A DNA stretch of 15,404 nucleotides, from contig QHOZ01000050.1 of the NCBI GenBank assembly GCA_003219495.1, forward strand, positions 1 through 15,404, in the 5' to 3' direction. Position numbers and translations under genes: made by a program. Of this stretch, positions 14,415-15,404 are shown piece by piece. Position 1 is the first letter of the stretch, and every line of letters begins with the position of its first letter. Source of the DNA: Verrucomicrobiota bacterium (GTDB lineage: Bacteria > Verrucomicrobiota > Verrucomicrobiae > Chthoniobacterales > UBA10450). The notes beneath the pieces were generated by a model, which saw nothing but the letters and a program-made list of their open reading frames with translations, ran no database searches and was not told the origin of the DNA.

Positions 14415-15398
14415 TTAACGCGCGGAATTCGTTTTTGGCTCGGCGAAATTTCCGAGCGCGCGGAATTTTTTGTAACGTTTCTTGAGCAATTGCTCGATCG
14501 GCGTTTCGAGCAACTTCGCCAGATTCTTGCGCAAAGCGTTCCCCAAATTGGCCGAAGCCATCTCGTAATCGCGATGCGCGCCGCCTTCCGGTTCGGGCAC
14601 GACTTCGTCCACCACGCCCAACCGCATCAAGTCCTGCGCCGTGAGCTTCAACGCTTCAGCAGCTTCCGGCGCGTGTTTCCGATCGCGCCACAAAATCGCC
14701 GAGCACGCTTCGGGACTGATCACGGAGTAATACGCGTTTTCCAAAATCATGACGTGATCGGCCACGCCGATTCCGAGCGCGCCGCCCGATCCGCCTTCGC
14801 CGATGACCGCTGCGATCGTCGGCACGCGCAGAGTCATCATTTCGCGCAAGTTGACGGCGATCGCTTCCGAAATGTGGCGTTCTTCGGATCCGATTCCGGG
14901 AAATGCGCCGGGCGTGTCGATCAACGAGATCACCGGCATGTTAAATTTTTCTGCGAGCCGCATTAAGCGCAGCGCCTTGCGATAACCTTCCGGATGCGCG
15001 CAGCCGAAATTGCGGAGCACGTTTTCTTTCGTGTCGCGGCCCTTTTGGTGAGTAACGACAACGCAGCGTGTCGAATCGAGCATCGCGAGTCCGCTCGGCA
15101 TCGCTTTGTCGTCCGCGAAACGGCGATCACCGTGCAGTTCGGTGAAACCGGTGAAGCAACGCTCCACGTAATCGAGCGCGAATGGTCGCTGCACATGCCG
15201 CGCGATCTGGACCCGCTGCCACGCGCTCAAGTTTCCGTAAATTTCCCGCCGCGTCTCGCGCAGCTTCGTTTCTATCCCCGCAACTTCGCGGTCAAGATCG
15301 ACATCGTGCTCGCGGGAGTGCTCTTTCAAATCCTGGAGCCGGCGCTCGAGCTCAGCGATGGGTTTTTCGAAGTCGAGCGGTTGCGCTTGCGTTGCCAT
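14415..15398 (-). CDS. accA: Acetyl-CoA carboxylase carboxyltransferase subunit alpha
   Basis: With AccD it forms the carboxyltransferase that moves the carboxyl group from biotin to acetyl-CoA, producing malonyl-CoA for fatty acid synthesis. The N-terminal coiled helices (LDFEKPIAELERRLQDLK, about 8-25) are typical, as is REIYGNLSAWQRVQIARH. The crotonase-like core shows ISLIDTPGAFPGIGSEERH (157-175) and the oxyanion-hole glycines GEGGSGGALGIG (200-211). YYSVISPEACSAILWRD (223-239) follows. At 327 residues it is complete (E. coli 319). The ATG lies six bases from the window edge, so its promoter and ribosome-binding site are not fully visible. AccD is not in the window. Confidence 0.97.
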   Translation of the reverse strand: MATQAQPLDFEKPIAELERRLQDLKEHSREHDVDLDREVAGIETKLRETRREIYGNLSAWQRVQIARHVQRPFALDYVERCFTGFTELHGDRRFADDKAMPSGLAMLDSTRCVVVTHQKGRDTKENVLRNFGCAHPEGYRKALRLMRLAEKFNMPVISLIDTPGAFPGIGSEERHISEAIAVNLREMMTLRVPTIAAVIGEGGSGGALGIGVADHVMILENAYYSVISPEACSAILWRDRKHAPEAAEALKLTAQDLMRLGVVDEVVPEPEGGAHRDYEMASANLGNALRKNLAKLLETPIEQLLKKRYKKFRALGNFAEPKTNSAR

Positions 15399-15404
15399 CA
15401 GTTC

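Noticed and set aside
1..15404. Search for defence systems, mobile elements, CRISPR, tRNA or rRNA
   Set aside because: No direct-repeat/spacer pattern, transposase, integrase, toxin-antitoxin pair, tRNA-like fold or rRNA sequence was recognised by eye.

Overview
The window is a gene-dense stretch of bacterial chromosome, moderately GC-rich and almost without spacers. Gene content points to a Gram-negative soil-type bacterium, most likely of the Verrucomicrobiota (Chthoniobacter/Spartobacteria-like). That placement is an inference from three things: a secreted PQQ-type sugar dehydrogenase with a C-terminal dockerin, a small polyphosphate-glucokinase-like ROK protein, and the gene order rpmE-prfA-prmC-murA. 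It does not rest on a marker phylogeny. No rRNA, tRNA, CRISPR array, insertion sequence, integrase or phage gene is visible, and no gap between genes exceeds about 65 bases. Layout: (a) 1-986, minus strand: a thiopurine-methyltransferase-type SAM methyltransferase, then a 1-Cys peroxiredoxin cut off by the window edge. (b) 1046-2938, plus: an exported PQQ-dependent sugar dehydrogenase with a dockerin tail, divergent from (a). (c) 7213-2949, minus: a three-gene probable operon of an AMP-forming acyl-CoA synthetase, a large two-receiver/two-PATAN response regulator and a ROK/polyphosphate glucokinase. (d) 7263-11067, plus: a tightly coupled housekeeping operon rpmE-prfA-prmC-murA-DUF4870, with overlaps of 11, 4 and 8 nt and then a 3-nt gap. 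(e) 12678-11064, minus: an esterase-fold protein overlapping endonuclease IV (nfo). (f) 12719-13657, plus: a second esterase-fold protein, divergent from the first. (g) 15398-13617, minus: accA followed by a secreted protein of unknown function. How the parts fit together: PrmC methylates the GGQ glutamine of the release factor encoded immediately upstream of it. MurA starts peptidoglycan precursor synthesis, and AccA contributes to malonyl-CoA formation for fatty acids. Glucose-type sugars could be oxidised outside the cytoplasm by the PQQ enzyme or phosphorylated inside by the ROK kinase; the two genes sit tail to tail. The response regulator has no kinase partner in the window. I found no clear defence island or wholly new system. 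The observations most worth following up are: a perfect 9-bp hairpin just before the prfA start, inside an extended rpmE reading frame; the REC-PATAN-REC-linker-PATAN regulator; the secreted protein with a papain-like Cys/His/Asp pattern; a heptamer repeat at the nfo start; and a His-to-Asp change in the ROK kinase sugar-binding motif.
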